This document shows, one piece after another, positions 56,401 through 64,000 of a stretch of 64,000 bases of DNA (position 1 is its first letter; each line of letters starts with the position of its first letter). The notes beneath the pieces are model-generated. The model was not told where the DNA came from. It saw only the letters and a list, made by a program, of their open reading frames with translations, and searched no databases. The position numbers were made by a program, and so were the translations under genes. Origin of the DNA: Boudabousia tangfeifanii (GTDB lineage Bacteria; Actinomycetota; Actinomycetes; Actinomycetales; Actinomycetaceae). The DNA lies in NCBI RefSeq assembly GCF_001856685.1, contig NZ_CP017812.1:1240001-1304000 (forward strand). The letters run 5' to 3'.

Positions 56401-56425
56401 GGACACACTTACTGTCCTATAGCCC
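56401..56425 (-). repeat. IS right inverted repeat (outermost)
   Basis: Reverse complement begins GGGCTATAGGACAGTAAGTG; two changes against the left repeat. It is the copy that abuts the target duplication. Confidence 0.88.
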
Positions 56426-56433
56426 TCATCCTA
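56426..56433. repeat. Target site duplication of the IS (right)
   Basis: TCATCCTA, identical to 54961-54968. Confidence 0.88.
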
Positions 56434-56568
56434 AGCTGGTAACAAATAATTTTGAACGAAATACAATCAGCTCAAATATTTTGCGAAGGTATCCGCTGTT
56501 GCCAAGACGACTCAAGGGTATAACTTAAGAGCTTAACAACTTACCTCGTAGATTCCTCATTCGATGCC

Positions 56569-58008
56569 TTACTTCCGTACGGCGCTTCTAATCCGCCACG
56601 GGTTAGGGACGAGGTTAAATTCCGTGGGAACCGGACCTTGCTGACCAATTTCTTGACATTCATTGCCATTGCACTGTTGGAATGGCAGTTGCATCAAATC
56701 AGCTGAAAGAGTCAAAGACGTATCGGCCTGTTTTACGATTTTAATATTAGTGGCCTGAGTGTGGTAGTTCTTTAACGTCTTTCCCCCATCCGACAAACGT
56801 GTAAGTAGTTCGGCGTCCTCTTTAGCAGCTAGGGAGTCAACTACTGTCAACTGATTTAGGGATGCCATATCACCTGACATTAACGCGGCGTCACGTAGTT
56901 CTAATAGCGCACCGAGAATAGCCACGGCTTGAGGCTGATCAACTTCACGTGGAGTTGCGGCTGGCTGATTAACTACTGCACGAGCGCTAGCTAATGGATC
57001 ATTTGCTACCGTGCTAGCCACAGTAGGTGCAACGGAACTAGCTGTTACCGGATTAGGATTTTCTACCGTGTCCTGTGGTGTCACCGATTCCTTTGTTGGC
57101 CCCATCGCATCACTCGGAGTTTCCTCTGGTGTTTCCATGCTTACTACAGTTTCAGCTAAGGGGTCTATATCAACATTAGTTGCCGGCATCGCCAACCACC
57201 AAGCTACTACAATAAGAGCAACAATAGACAAAAGGCCAGGGGCGAGCCAACGAGCCAAAGTCTCATGTTTAGCCATCCATGTCCCCACTGGATTAGGCAT
57301 TTGTGCTTCTAACTCATTGGCAGCTTGCTGCTGTAAACCTTGTCCAATTCGCACTCCCGCCAATGAAGCATCCGCTTCTTGCCCACTACCTCCGGTTTGT
57401 TCAGTAAGGAGCAAGTCTTCATTACCATTTTCGCTAGTCGCATCGGTCCTTGTTACGCGCCCGTCAGTAAGTAAAGCCGTCATTAAACGATTGGTGATAT
57501 CGTCTAAAGCACTCAGGTCATTCTCTTGAGTGAAAAGGTCGTTATGCTTAACTTGCTCCACTTCCGAATACTTCATAGGGGCAAATAGATCAATTAAGAC
57601 AGCACGCTTCGACGTCGGTAAAAGAACGTTATCGGTAGTTACTTCACCATGAACCAGCCCTAATTCATGCATATGGGCTAATGCCGATTGCAATTGATTC
57701 CAAATCTGATCGGCTTCTTCAGCGCTTAAATCGCCTTGTTCTAAACGGGCAGTAAGGGTCGGGCCCTCTACATACTCGAGAATCAGTTCCACCCCGTTAG
57801 CTGTCATGCCCGCAGCGAAAACTTGGCAAATATTAGGATGCGGATTATCCCTAAGCGTACGGGCTCGATGTGTAAAAACTCCAGTGGCCGCAGGTACTGG
57901 CATAGTAATTCGGGCGTAAACGCCCCCATCCTTACCCAAGACTTTATCGAGCGGCCCTAAGCGAGTACGCCCCAGCTGGGCCAGCTGAGTGTATTGATTA
58001 GTACTCAT
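56569..58008 (-). CDS. Membrane-anchored pseudokinase
   Basis: 479 residues. Residues ~10-180 have a Ser/Thr kinase-like fold, but every catalytic motif is changed: no glycine-rich loop, no VAIK lysine (YARITMP), HRD reads HGE (120-122), and DFG reads DLF (140-142); Asn127 of the catalytic loop is kept. One membrane helix lies at ~255-275. The outer part has a Pro/Thr/Val-rich linker to ~350 and a small domain with CNGNEC near the C-terminus. It probably senses or scaffolds rather than phosphorylates, comparable to the pseudokinase part of mycobacterial MviN. Partner unknown; no FHA gene nearby. Confidence 0.78.
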   Translation of the reverse strand: MSTNQYTQLAQLGRTRLGPLDKVLGKDGGVYARITMPVPAATGVFTHRARTLRDNPHPNICQVFAAGMTANGVELILEYVEGPTLTARLEQGDLSAEEADQIWNQLQSALAHMHELGLVHGEVTTDNVLLPTSKRAVLIDLFAPMKYSEVEQVKHNDLFTQENDLSALDDITNRLMTALLTDGRVTRTDATSENGNEDLLLTEQTGGSGQEADASLAGVRIGQGLQQQAANELEAQMPNPVGTWMAKHETLARWLAPGLLSIVALIVVAWWLAMPATNVDIDPLAETVVSMETPEETPSDAMGPTKESVTPQDTVENPNPVTASSVAPTVASTVANDPLASARAVVNQPAATPREVDQPQAVAILGALLELRDAALMSGDMASLNQLTVVDSLAAKEDAELLTRLSDGGKTLKNYHTQATNIKIVKQADTSLTLSADLMQLPFQQCNGNECQEIGQQGPVPTEFNLVPNPWRIRSAVRK

Positions 58009-58184
58009 GAGAGGAGCTCCTTTGATCGCTGCATGTGCTTATTTTAATAGACAAATTCGAAGAATAATAGATTAACAAGTTCGCATGTGAATAAAAAACC
58101 GGTAAAATCTACGCTGTACTATTTTGACCTACCAAGTTATTCAGTTGGCTTGGCTAACTGTAAACGATGTAAGGAAACACGGAA

Positions 58185-58880
58185 ATGGCCGAAAACACTG
58201 AGATCGAAAAGCCGAAGAAACGACGCTTTTACCACAATCTAAAAGATGCTTACACTCTAGTTCAGCGCACTTACACTTGGCTTGGATGGGCATTCTTAGC
58301 TGTTGCGGTAGTAGTATTCGGTGGAAGCATCGCCCTCGGCGTAGCTACTGGGCATTGGATTTCATACCCGATTTCTGGCCTACTACTAGCAGCTCTAATC
58401 TGCCTAATTTTCCTCACCGTACTGCTCAACCCAGCACTATACGCTCAGATTGATGGGCGTCCAGGCGCGGTAGGTGCAGTCCTATCTAGACAGTCTAAAG
58501 GTTGGATCGTTTCTGATACCCCAGCAGTAGTTACTCGTGATCAGGATTTGGTTTGGCGAGTAATCGGACGCCCAGGCGTGGTTTTGATCTCCGAAGGACC
58601 AGCTCACCGAGTTACGAAACTACTAGAAGAAGAACGTCGTCGAGTTAAGCGACTAGCGCCAACTGTGCCTATCCACTTAATTCAATATGGCCACGAAGAC
58701 GGTCAAATTCCTCTGCCGAAATTAGCTAAGCAGCTACGTTCATACAAGAAGGCGCTCACCAAGCAAGAAGTTCCAGCGGTTGACCGTCGTTTAGCAGCAA
58801 TCAAGCCACCGACAGCAGGTATCCCTAAGGGCGTTGATCCTAATAAGGTACGAGTTTCCAAGAAGTCTATGTACCGCTAA
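58185..58880 (+). CDS. DUF4191 membrane protein
   Basis: 231 residues. A basic N-terminus is followed by two membrane helices (about residues 34-54 and 60-82), then a cytosolic domain with QIDGRPGAVGAVL, the WRVIGRPGVVLISEGP repeat-like segment and ERRRVKRLAPTVPIHLIQYG. The family is actinobacterial (Rv2219-like) and usually follows lipA. Here no lipA is present; the pseudokinase gene is divergent instead. Function unknown. AAGGAAAC precedes the ATG. Confidence 0.88.
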   Translation: MAENTEIEKPKKRRFYHNLKDAYTLVQRTYTWLGWAFLAVAVVVFGGSIALGVATGHWISYPISGLLLAALICLIFLTVLLNPALYAQIDGRPGAVGAVLSRQSKGWIVSDTPAVVTRDQDLVWRVIGRPGVVLISEGPAHRVTKLLEEERRRVKRLAPTVPIHLIQYGHEDGQIPLPKLAKQLRSYKKALTKQEVPAVDRRLAAIKPPTAGIPKGVDPNKVRVSKKSMYR

Positions 58881-58911
58881 TTGCATATTTAAACCTTCAA
58901 AATGACTTCAG

Positions 58912-58953
58912 AAAGCACGGGGTGACAAGATTTATCTTGCCACCCCGTGCTTT
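58912..58953 (+). terminator. Terminator hairpin after the DUF4191 gene
   Basis: Stem of 19 pairs with one mismatch (AAAGCACGGGGTG and complement outside), TTTA loop, followed by ATTTC; begins 32 bases after the stop codon. Confidence 0.88.
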
Positions 58954-59032
58954 ATTTCACACAAATACTCCAACATAATGCATTTTTATGCGTTACCATG
59001 TATATGTTTGCACAACTTATTAGGAGACTATC

Positions 59033-59932
59033 ATGAAAAAGACTATTGCTATTGCTGTTACCGCCCTAGCTTTGGGAACCCTCGCCGGCTGCTCCAATGC
59101 GGATCCTGAAATCGAATCTACCCCTACCGCTAGCAACGGCAGCGGCTTTGACCTCAGCACCGTACAGAAAGACGATAAACTCGCAGCAGAAGTTCCTGCC
59201 AAGATTGCTGAAAGTGGCAAGCTTTCCGTTGGCACCAGCGCCGACTACGAACCAGCTGAATACATTGATCTAGCCACAAATCAACCAGCAGGATTTGATA
59301 TCGACATTATGAGCGCACTAGCCGCCAAGCTTGGACTAAAAGCCGAGTACACTAACGCACCTTTCGATTCAATCCTGCCAGCAGTGGGCAATAAGTACAA
59401 TGCCGCGATTTCATCTTTTTCCATCACCCCAGAACGTACACAACAAGTAAATATGGTTTCGTACATGAAATCGGGCTCTTTGTTCATGGTTAAGGCCGAT
59501 AACGACGGCTTCAAAACCGATGACCTTTGTGGCAAGACTCTTGGTGCTCAGTCCGGCACCTCACAGCAGACCTATCTTGAAGATGCCTCTGCCAAATGCA
59601 CCGCTGATGGTAAAGCTGCTATCTCACTCAAACCAGAATCAGATGCCCAAATGCTGACCACCAAACTTGGTGGCGGTCAGTTGGACGCAATCATGGTCGA
59701 CAACATCGCAGCTGCTTTCACCTCCAAGAAACACCCCAACGAGTTCAAAACCGTTGGCGATGTTATCGACAGCGATGATGCCGGCATCGTCGTTGCCAAG
59801 AACGATGAACAGCTTGCAAAAGTCATCCAAGCAGGCGTTCAAGCGTTGATTGATGACGGAACAATCGATAAGATTTTGGCCAGCTGGGACGTTGCCCCGT
59901 CCTCGGCAATCAAGACCTCGAAACTGAACTAA
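59033..59932 (+). CDS. Amino acid ABC transporter substrate-binding lipoprotein
   Basis: 299 residues. The signal peptide ends in the lipobox LAGC (Cys20), so the protein is lipid-anchored outside the membrane. The rest is a periplasmic-binding-protein type 2 fold: KLSVGTSADYEPAEYID, GFDIDIMSALAAKLGL, VNMVSYMKSGSLFMV, GKTLGAQSGTSQQTYLE. It belongs to the polar amino acid (family 3) group; glutamine, glutamate or a basic residue is possible. AGGAG lies before the ATG. First of three genes. Confidence 0.93.
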   Translation: MKKTIAIAVTALALGTLAGCSNADPEIESTPTASNGSGFDLSTVQKDDKLAAEVPAKIAESGKLSVGTSADYEPAEYIDLATNQPAGFDIDIMSALAAKLGLKAEYTNAPFDSILPAVGNKYNAAISSFSITPERTQQVNMVSYMKSGSLFMVKADNDGFKTDDLCGKTLGAQSGTSQQTYLEDASAKCTADGKAAISLKPESDAQMLTTKLGGGQLDAIMVDNIAAAFTSKKHPNEFKTVGDVIDSDDAGIVVAKNDEQLAKVIQAGVQALIDDGTIDKILASWDVAPSSAIKTSKLN

Positions 59933-59951
59933 ACAATACAAGGTTAACCTA

Positions 59952-60917
59952 ATGTCTGAACCCAAGTTCACGCCCCTAGTAATTAAATCTCCCCCATCTT
60001 GGGGGCGGGTGGTGAGCGCAATTATTGTTGCGCTCCTAGCTGCTATGCTCCTCTCCGGATTAATTACTAACCCGAACTACCACTGGGATCTTGTTTGGAA
60101 ATGGCTGTTTGCACCAACCATTATCAAGGGTGTCCTAGAAACGCTCAAACTTACTGTTTTAGCCATGGTACTCGGCGTAATCCTAGCGGTTACTGCCGCA
60201 ATTATGAGAAAGAGTAAAAATCCAATTACTCGGGGCGTCGCTTGGGCATACATCTGGTTCTTCCGCGGAACTCCAATCTACACCCAGCTAATCTTCTGGG
60301 GACTCCTGCCCAGCCTGTATCAACAAATTAGTTTAGGTATTCCGTTTGGGCCACAATTCTTTCATTTCGACACCCAGACCATCTTTACCGCAGTTGTTTG
60401 CGCAGTAGTCGGCCTCGGGCTCAATGAAGGCGCCTACTTAGCCGAAATCGTCCGTTCCGGTCTAGATTCAGTCGATCCTGGGCAAGCCGAGGCCGCCCGC
60501 GCCCTCGGCCTAAACGGACGACAGATCATGTGGCGAATTATTCTTCCGCAGGCTATGCGAGTGATCGTTCCTCCCACCGGCAACGAAACCATCTCCATGT
60601 TGAAAACCACCTCTCTAGTGGTGGCCATCCCTGTGACCACTGAGCTGACTTACGCAGCTAGTCGGATCGGCCAACGCCTTTACCAGCCATTGCCGCTATT
60701 GATCGTAGCTGCCTTCTGGTATCTCCTAATTACCTCCATCTTGATGGTCGGCCAATACTATCTAGAGGCCTATTTCGGTCGCGGACAAAACGGTGACGAG
60801 AAGCAAGCTAAGGCGCAAAAATCACGCCGCTTGCCATTATTCACCTCCCGTAAACAACAAGCGATCAACGAAGCTAAGACCACGAAAGATGACCCATTCT
60901 TGGAGTACACCCCATGA
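59952..60917 (+). CDS. Amino acid ABC transporter permease (HisM/GlnP type)
   Basis: 321 residues. About five membrane helices with the coupling motif [35 protein letters not shown] is typical of the family. The C-terminal ~45 residues are a charged tail. Only one permease is present, so it should act as a homodimer. It follows the lipoprotein gene by 19 bases and overlaps the ATPase by four. Confidence 0.93.
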   Translation: MSEPKFTPLVIKSPPSWGRVVSAIIVALLAAMLLSGLITNPNYHWDLVWKWLFAPTIIKGVLETLKLTVLAMVLGVILAVTAAIMRKSKNPITRGVAWAYIWFFRGTPIYTQLIFWGLLPSLYQQISLGIPFGPQFFHFDTQTIFTAVVCAVVGLGLNEGAYLAEIVRSGLDSVDPGQAEAARALGLNGRQIMWRIILPQAMRVIVPPTGNETISMLKTTSLVVAIPVTTELTYAASRIGQRLYQPLPLLIVAAFWYLLITSILMVGQYYLEAYFGRGQNGDEKQAKAQKSRRLPLFTSRKQQAINEAKTTKDDPFLEYTP

Positions 60918-61813
60918 GCCACACAAAGAACGATACTCTCAGTCCTAAGACTTCGGCGAAAACTGCTTCACAAACCGATATTTCGCAGAGCCAATGTCTA
61001 GGAAAGATCGACCCGCCAAATCCAAAAGCCTTGCTCTCCGTTCGCAATGTGCATAAAGCTTTCGGTCAGCTTCACGTATTAAAAGACGTCAGCCTCGACG
61101 TTATGCCCGGCGAGGTCTGGGTACTCCTCGGCCCCTCTGGTTCAGGCAAATCAACCTTACTACGCTGTATGGGTGAACTAGAGGAAGTCAGCGCAGGAGC
61201 CATCTTCCTTGACGGCCAGCTACTGGGGATCGAAGAGGTTACTCCCCCAGCCTGGAAGTTCTGGGATCGTTCTGCTCACCTCCAAAAGTTACCAGGAGCC
61301 AAACGCGCCGAGCAACGCCGGGCAATGGGCATGGTATTCCAGCGTTTTAATCTGTTCCCTCATATGACCGCATGTGAAAATGTCATGTGCGCTTTACGCT
61401 TGGTCAAGAAATGGGATAAGGAAAAAGCCAAGGCAGAAGCGCTAAAGCAACTAGAAAAAGTTGGTCTCCAAGACCGAGTGGATCATTATCCCGCTCAACT
61501 TTCTGGTGGACAGCAACAACGTGTGGCCATTGCCCGAGCGTTGGCAATGGATCCAGAACTAATGCTATTCGACGAACCTACCTCAGCCCTTGATCCAGAA
61601 CTAGTCGGCGAAGTATTAGCCGTCATGAAAGAACTAGCCGAGGGCGGAATGACAATGGTGGTCGTAACCCACGAAATTGGTTTCGCTAAAGAAGTTGCCG
61701 ATCGAATCGCCTTTATGGATGAAGGACAAATCGTAGAAGTTGGCAATGCTGAGCAAGTTTTAAGTAATCCGCAGCATCCACGAACTAAAGAATTCCTCTC
61801 TAAGGTGCTCTAG
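60914..61813 (+). CDS. Amino acid ABC transporter ATP-binding protein
   Basis: 299 residues. Walker [11 protein letters not shown]-loop [13 protein letters not shown], signature [15 protein letters not shown], Walker [14 protein letters not shown] and H-loop VVTHE are intact. A ~38-residue N-terminal extension rich in Ser/Thr/Lys and a ~25-residue insertion before the Q-loop ([18 protein letters not shown]) make it longer than GlnQ (about 240). The ATG overlaps the permease stop (ATGA). Confidence 0.94.
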   Translation: MSHTKNDTLSPKTSAKTASQTDISQSQCLGKIDPPNPKALLSVRNVHKAFGQLHVLKDVSLDVMPGEVWVLLGPSGSGKSTLLRCMGELEEVSAGAIFLDGQLLGIEEVTPPAWKFWDRSAHLQKLPGAKRAEQRRAMGMVFQRFNLFPHMTACENVMCALRLVKKWDKEKAKAEALKQLEKVGLQDRVDHYPAQLSGGQQQRVAIARALAMDPELMLFDEPTSALDPELVGEVLAVMKELAEGGMTMVVVTHEIGFAKEVADRIAFMDEGQIVEVGNAEQVLSNPQHPRTKEFLSKVL

Positions 61814-61844
61814 TCTGAGTGGCAACTATTGCTTTTTAGTTTAG

Positions 61845-64000
61845 TTACAACTCATCTACCGTTCGTGGCCAGAAGATCTCGTCAAATACTTCTCGTGCAT
61901 GCCTAGCAGTGCGTAGATAGTCCTCAACTAGAGTTCTTTCTGCGCCGCTTTGATACCCTAAAATCCGCGCTAGGGGTATCAAAGCCCGATGATCTTGCGG
62001 GAGTAAATCCAGCTTGGGTCCACTTAGTCGACCACTTACTAGCGTATTTGCCGCTCTAATCCGAGCCGCGAAGTCCCAAGACGCTAATAATGCACTTACC
62101 TGTTCACTACTTAGAATCCCCAAACTTTCAGCTGCTCTCAAAGCTTGTCGGGTCGAGGTCGTGCGCAGCTGCGGGAACTCGTGTCCGTAAGTCAGCTGCG
62201 TTAGCTGGGCGGCCCATTCGACATCAGCGAGCCCACCTGGGCCAAGTTTCACGTGTTTTTGTTTATCTACTCCGCGGGGAAGACGCTCTTTTTCCATCCG
62301 GGCTTTTAGGAGTCTAATCTGAGCAAGTTCTTGAGCCGAAAGCCCTCGACTATAACAAAACTGCGTAATTTCTTGGGTAACTTGCTCGGCCAAATCTGGA
62401 TCACCAGCCACTACACGGGCCCGAAGCAAAGCTTGGCGTTCCCATGGTTCAGACCATTTTGCCAGATAGGTTTCGAAGCTCTCAAAAGACCTAGAAAGTG
62501 GACCATTCTTCCCTTCCGGTCGAAGCGAAGTATCCACACTCCATCGCCAAGTTCCAGATTGTAAAATCTGACTGAGTCGATTGACAATACCGATGGCGTC
62601 CTCGGTTAGCTCAGCTGATTCGTGGATAAACATCACGTCCGCATCAGAAGCATAGCCACATTCGTTTCCTCCAAAGCGACCCATCGCAACGATGCACTGC
62701 TTCGGAGCTCCTTCCCCAATATGACCAGTTATTTCATATTGGGCAATACGAAGGGCTCCTTGCACTGCCAGATCATTTGCCTGAGAAATGATCTTGGCAT
62801 TTTTCTCGGTATTAATTCCAAAGATCAGATCTGATAATCCGGCTCTGGTTAATTCTCGACGCCTGGCAGCTTGTACTCGATTTATCGCAGATTCACTATC
62901 TTCCTGACGTGATAGTACCGCTAGTTGTTGCGCCTCAAGCTCGTGTTTATCGGGAGCAACCAGCTCATCATCGGCATCAAGCCACTTAATCAAAGTCGGC
63001 GAAGCAACCAATGCATCGGTAACAAAAACCGAATTAGGTAGGATCTGGCACAAACGAGTTGCAGCTTGTTTAGAGTCGCGTAATAAACGGACAAACCACT
63101 GGGTATTTCCCACTTCCTCCGCCAAAATACGGAAGCCGAGTAGTCCCGCATCAGGATCAGCCCCATTAGCCAACACCCCTAGTAGCGCGGGCAGAATTTG
63201 CCGCAAAATCGTTGCCCGTCTAGTTGCCCCCGCAGTCAATACCTCAAGCTGTTGAAGTGCCCGCTTAGGATCTGAGAAACCGATGGCAGCTAAACGATCT
63301 TGAGCAGCACTCGAAGTCAAAGCCAGTTCGTCCTCGCTTAGACGCGCAGTTGCCCCCAAAAGAGGACGATAAAACAATCGTTCGTGGAGTTTTCGAACCT
63401 GCTTACCAGTTTCCTGCCATAGTGTTTCAAAAGTCTCTATGGCTGGCCCGGCTTGTTGGGTGGCAATCAAGGTAGAACGAGCAAGTCGTTGCAATGCTCT
63501 ATTTTGCGTTGGAATCACGTGAGTACGTTGCAATTTAGCCAGCTGAGCACGATGTTCAATCAAACGTAAAAGTCGATAAGCTCGGCCGAATACCTCACCG
63601 TCTTCACGACCAATATATCCACCAGAGGAAAGCTGTTGAATACCGGTTAACGTATGAGGAGAACGTACGCCCTCGTCTACCCTGCCATGTACCAGTTGAA
63701 GTAGTTGGACTGTAAACTCAATATCTCTCAAACCACCAGGGCCTAGTTTGAGGTGTCGTGCCCGTTGTTTGGAGGCAATATTAGCTTCTACTCTAGTTCG
63801 CATAGCGCGTGCTGAGTCGACAAATTCTGGACGATTCGCAGCCTGCCAAACCAACTCTTGGGCCATTGCTACAAACTGGGTGCCAAGCTCCTCATCACCG
63901 GCACAATAACGGGCTTTCAGCAATGCTTGGAATTCCCACGATTGTGCCCATCTTTGATAATACTGACGATACGATTCCAAGGAACGCACTAAAGAGCCAG
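61845..64000 (-). CDS. glnE: Glutamine synthetase adenylyltransferase/deadenylylase, 5' end outside the window
   Basis: About 718 codons of a ~1000-residue protein; the frame is open at the right edge and the N-terminal domain start is missing. The visible part starts in the first half (RSLESYRQYYQRWAQSWEFQALLKA) with LGPGGLRDIEFTVQLLQL, then the central linker, then the second nucleotidyltransferase core with MGRFGGNECGYASDADVMFI and LRPEGKNGPLSRSFES. The C-terminal helical part is complete. It controls glutamine synthetase by AMP transfer. glnA, a common neighbour, is not seen. Confidence 0.95.
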   Translation of the reverse strand, partial: GSLVRSLESYRQYYQRWAQSWEFQALLKARYCAGDEELGTQFVAMAQELVWQAANRPEFVDSARAMRTRVEANIASKQRARHLKLGPGGLRDIEFTVQLLQLVHGRVDEGVRSPHTLTGIQQLSSGGYIGREDGEVFGRAYRLLRLIEHRAQLAKLQRTHVIPTQNRALQRLARSTLIATQQAGPAIETFETLWQETGKQVRKLHERLFYRPLLGATARLSEDELALTSSAAQDRLAAIGFSDPKRALQQLEVLTAGATRRATILRQILPALLGVLANGADPDAGLLGFRILAEEVGNTQWFVRLLRDSKQAATRLCQILPNSVFVTDALVASPTLIKWLDADDELVAPDKHELEAQQLAVLSRQEDSESAINRVQAARRRELTRAGLSDLIFGINTEKNAKIISQANDLAVQGALRIAQYEITGHIGEGAPKQCIVAMGRFGGNECGYASDADVMFIHESAELTEDAIGIVNRLSQILQSGTWRWSVDTSLRPEGKNGPLSRSFESFETYLAKWSEPWERQALLRARVVAGDPDLAEQVTQEITQFCYSRGLSAQELAQIRLLKARMEKERLPRGVDKQKHVKLGPGGLADVEWAAQLTQLTYGHEFPQLRTTSTRQALRAAESLGILSSEQVSALLASWDFAARIRAANTLVSGRLSGPKLDLLPQDHRALIPLARILGYQSGAERTLVEDYLRTARHAREVFDEIFWPRTVDEL

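Larger units (their letters stand above)
54969..56425. mobile_element. IS1249-like insertion sequence, intact
   Basis: A 1457-bp element. The ends are 25-bp imperfect inverted repeats beginning GGGCTATAGGACA (54969-54993 and 56401-56425, two mismatches at the core), flanked by the 8-bp duplication TCATCCTA. It contains one transposase gene on the minus strand. The inner motif GACACACTTTTTGTCC occurs three times at the right end, at 89-bp steps (56222, 56311, 56400). It inserted between the dlaT terminator and the pseudokinase gene, disrupting nothing. Both ends and the gene look intact, so recent activity is possible. Confidence 0.9.

Noticed and set aside
56222..56425. Evenly spaced repeats as a small CRISPR array
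   Set aside because: The repeats are the IS end motif, 89 bp apart, with one hairpin between them and no cas genes; not CRISPR.
260..63676. CGAGGNCG as a proven DNA uptake sequence
   Set aside because: Density and strand balance fit, but codon phase bias offers a simpler explanation and no competence genes are in view; kept only as a lead.

Overview
The window comes from a mid-GC (about 50% by eye) actinobacterium, most likely an Actinomycetaceae-type organism. The evidence is the gene set and order: Nif3 / coiled-coil 'zinc ribbon' / histidine phosphatase, DUF3052 next to a homodimeric-type aceE, DUF3145, DUF4191, polyphosphate glucokinase, the ispG-rseP-dxr and rpsB-tsf-pyrH-frr-cdsA-rlmN blocks, an ImuA'/ImuB/DnaE2 mutasome with actinobacterial SOS boxes, and glnE. 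I cannot name the genus from sequence alone.

Layout. 1-5 kb: the 3' part of a sialic-acid-type operon (peptide-class ABC transporter with a permease-ATPase fusion, a second ATPase, NanA-like lyase, ROK kinase, NanE), closed by a 23-bp hairpin. 5-11 kb: pheST, map, ppgK and RNase P RNA. 11-17 kb: yaaA, an MFS exporter, a DUF308 membrane protein, a phosphatase / zinc-less 'zinc ribbon' / Nif3 operon, tRNA-Val and DUF3052. 17-24 kb: aceE, aspA, an acyl-carrier-like protein without its attachment serine paired with DUF3145, and fhs behind a structured leader. 24-36 kb: one long leftward housekeeping block, proS-def, ispG, rseP, dxr, a DivIVA-repeat protein, rlmN, cdsA, frr, pyrH, tsf and rpsB, then tRNA-Leu. 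37-39 kb: a HAD phosphatase and an AI-2E-family permease.

39-48.4 kb holds the DNA damage and nucleotide block: dnaE2, a SNF2 helicase with a SWIM finger, tdk, imuB and imuA'. dnaE2 and imuA' each carry a LexA-type palindrome. The dnaE2 palindrome contains the start codon itself, which implies a leaderless transcript under LexA control. About 42-50 kb is visibly more AT-rich than its surroundings. 48.4-55 kb: a PEBP-family protein, trmL, a small membrane protein, pepA, and lpdA-dlaT, which with the distant aceE complete a pyruvate dehydrogenase complex. 54.97-56.43 kb: an intact IS1249-like element with an 8-bp target duplication and three evenly spaced copies of its end motif at the right end. 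56.5-64 kb: a membrane-anchored pseudokinase, DUF4191, a polar amino acid ABC transporter and the C-terminal two thirds of glnE. lipB/lipA and glnA, which often lie in this interval in relatives, are absent here.

Intergenic spaces between gene ends are mostly filled by long perfect hairpins whose A/T flanks are part of the stem, so they look like two-way terminators. I found no complete new defence or biosynthetic system. The best leads are the leaderless LexA-over-start-codon design at dnaE2, the degenerate carrier protein with DUF3145, the pseudokinase, the structured fhs leader and the multi-ended IS.
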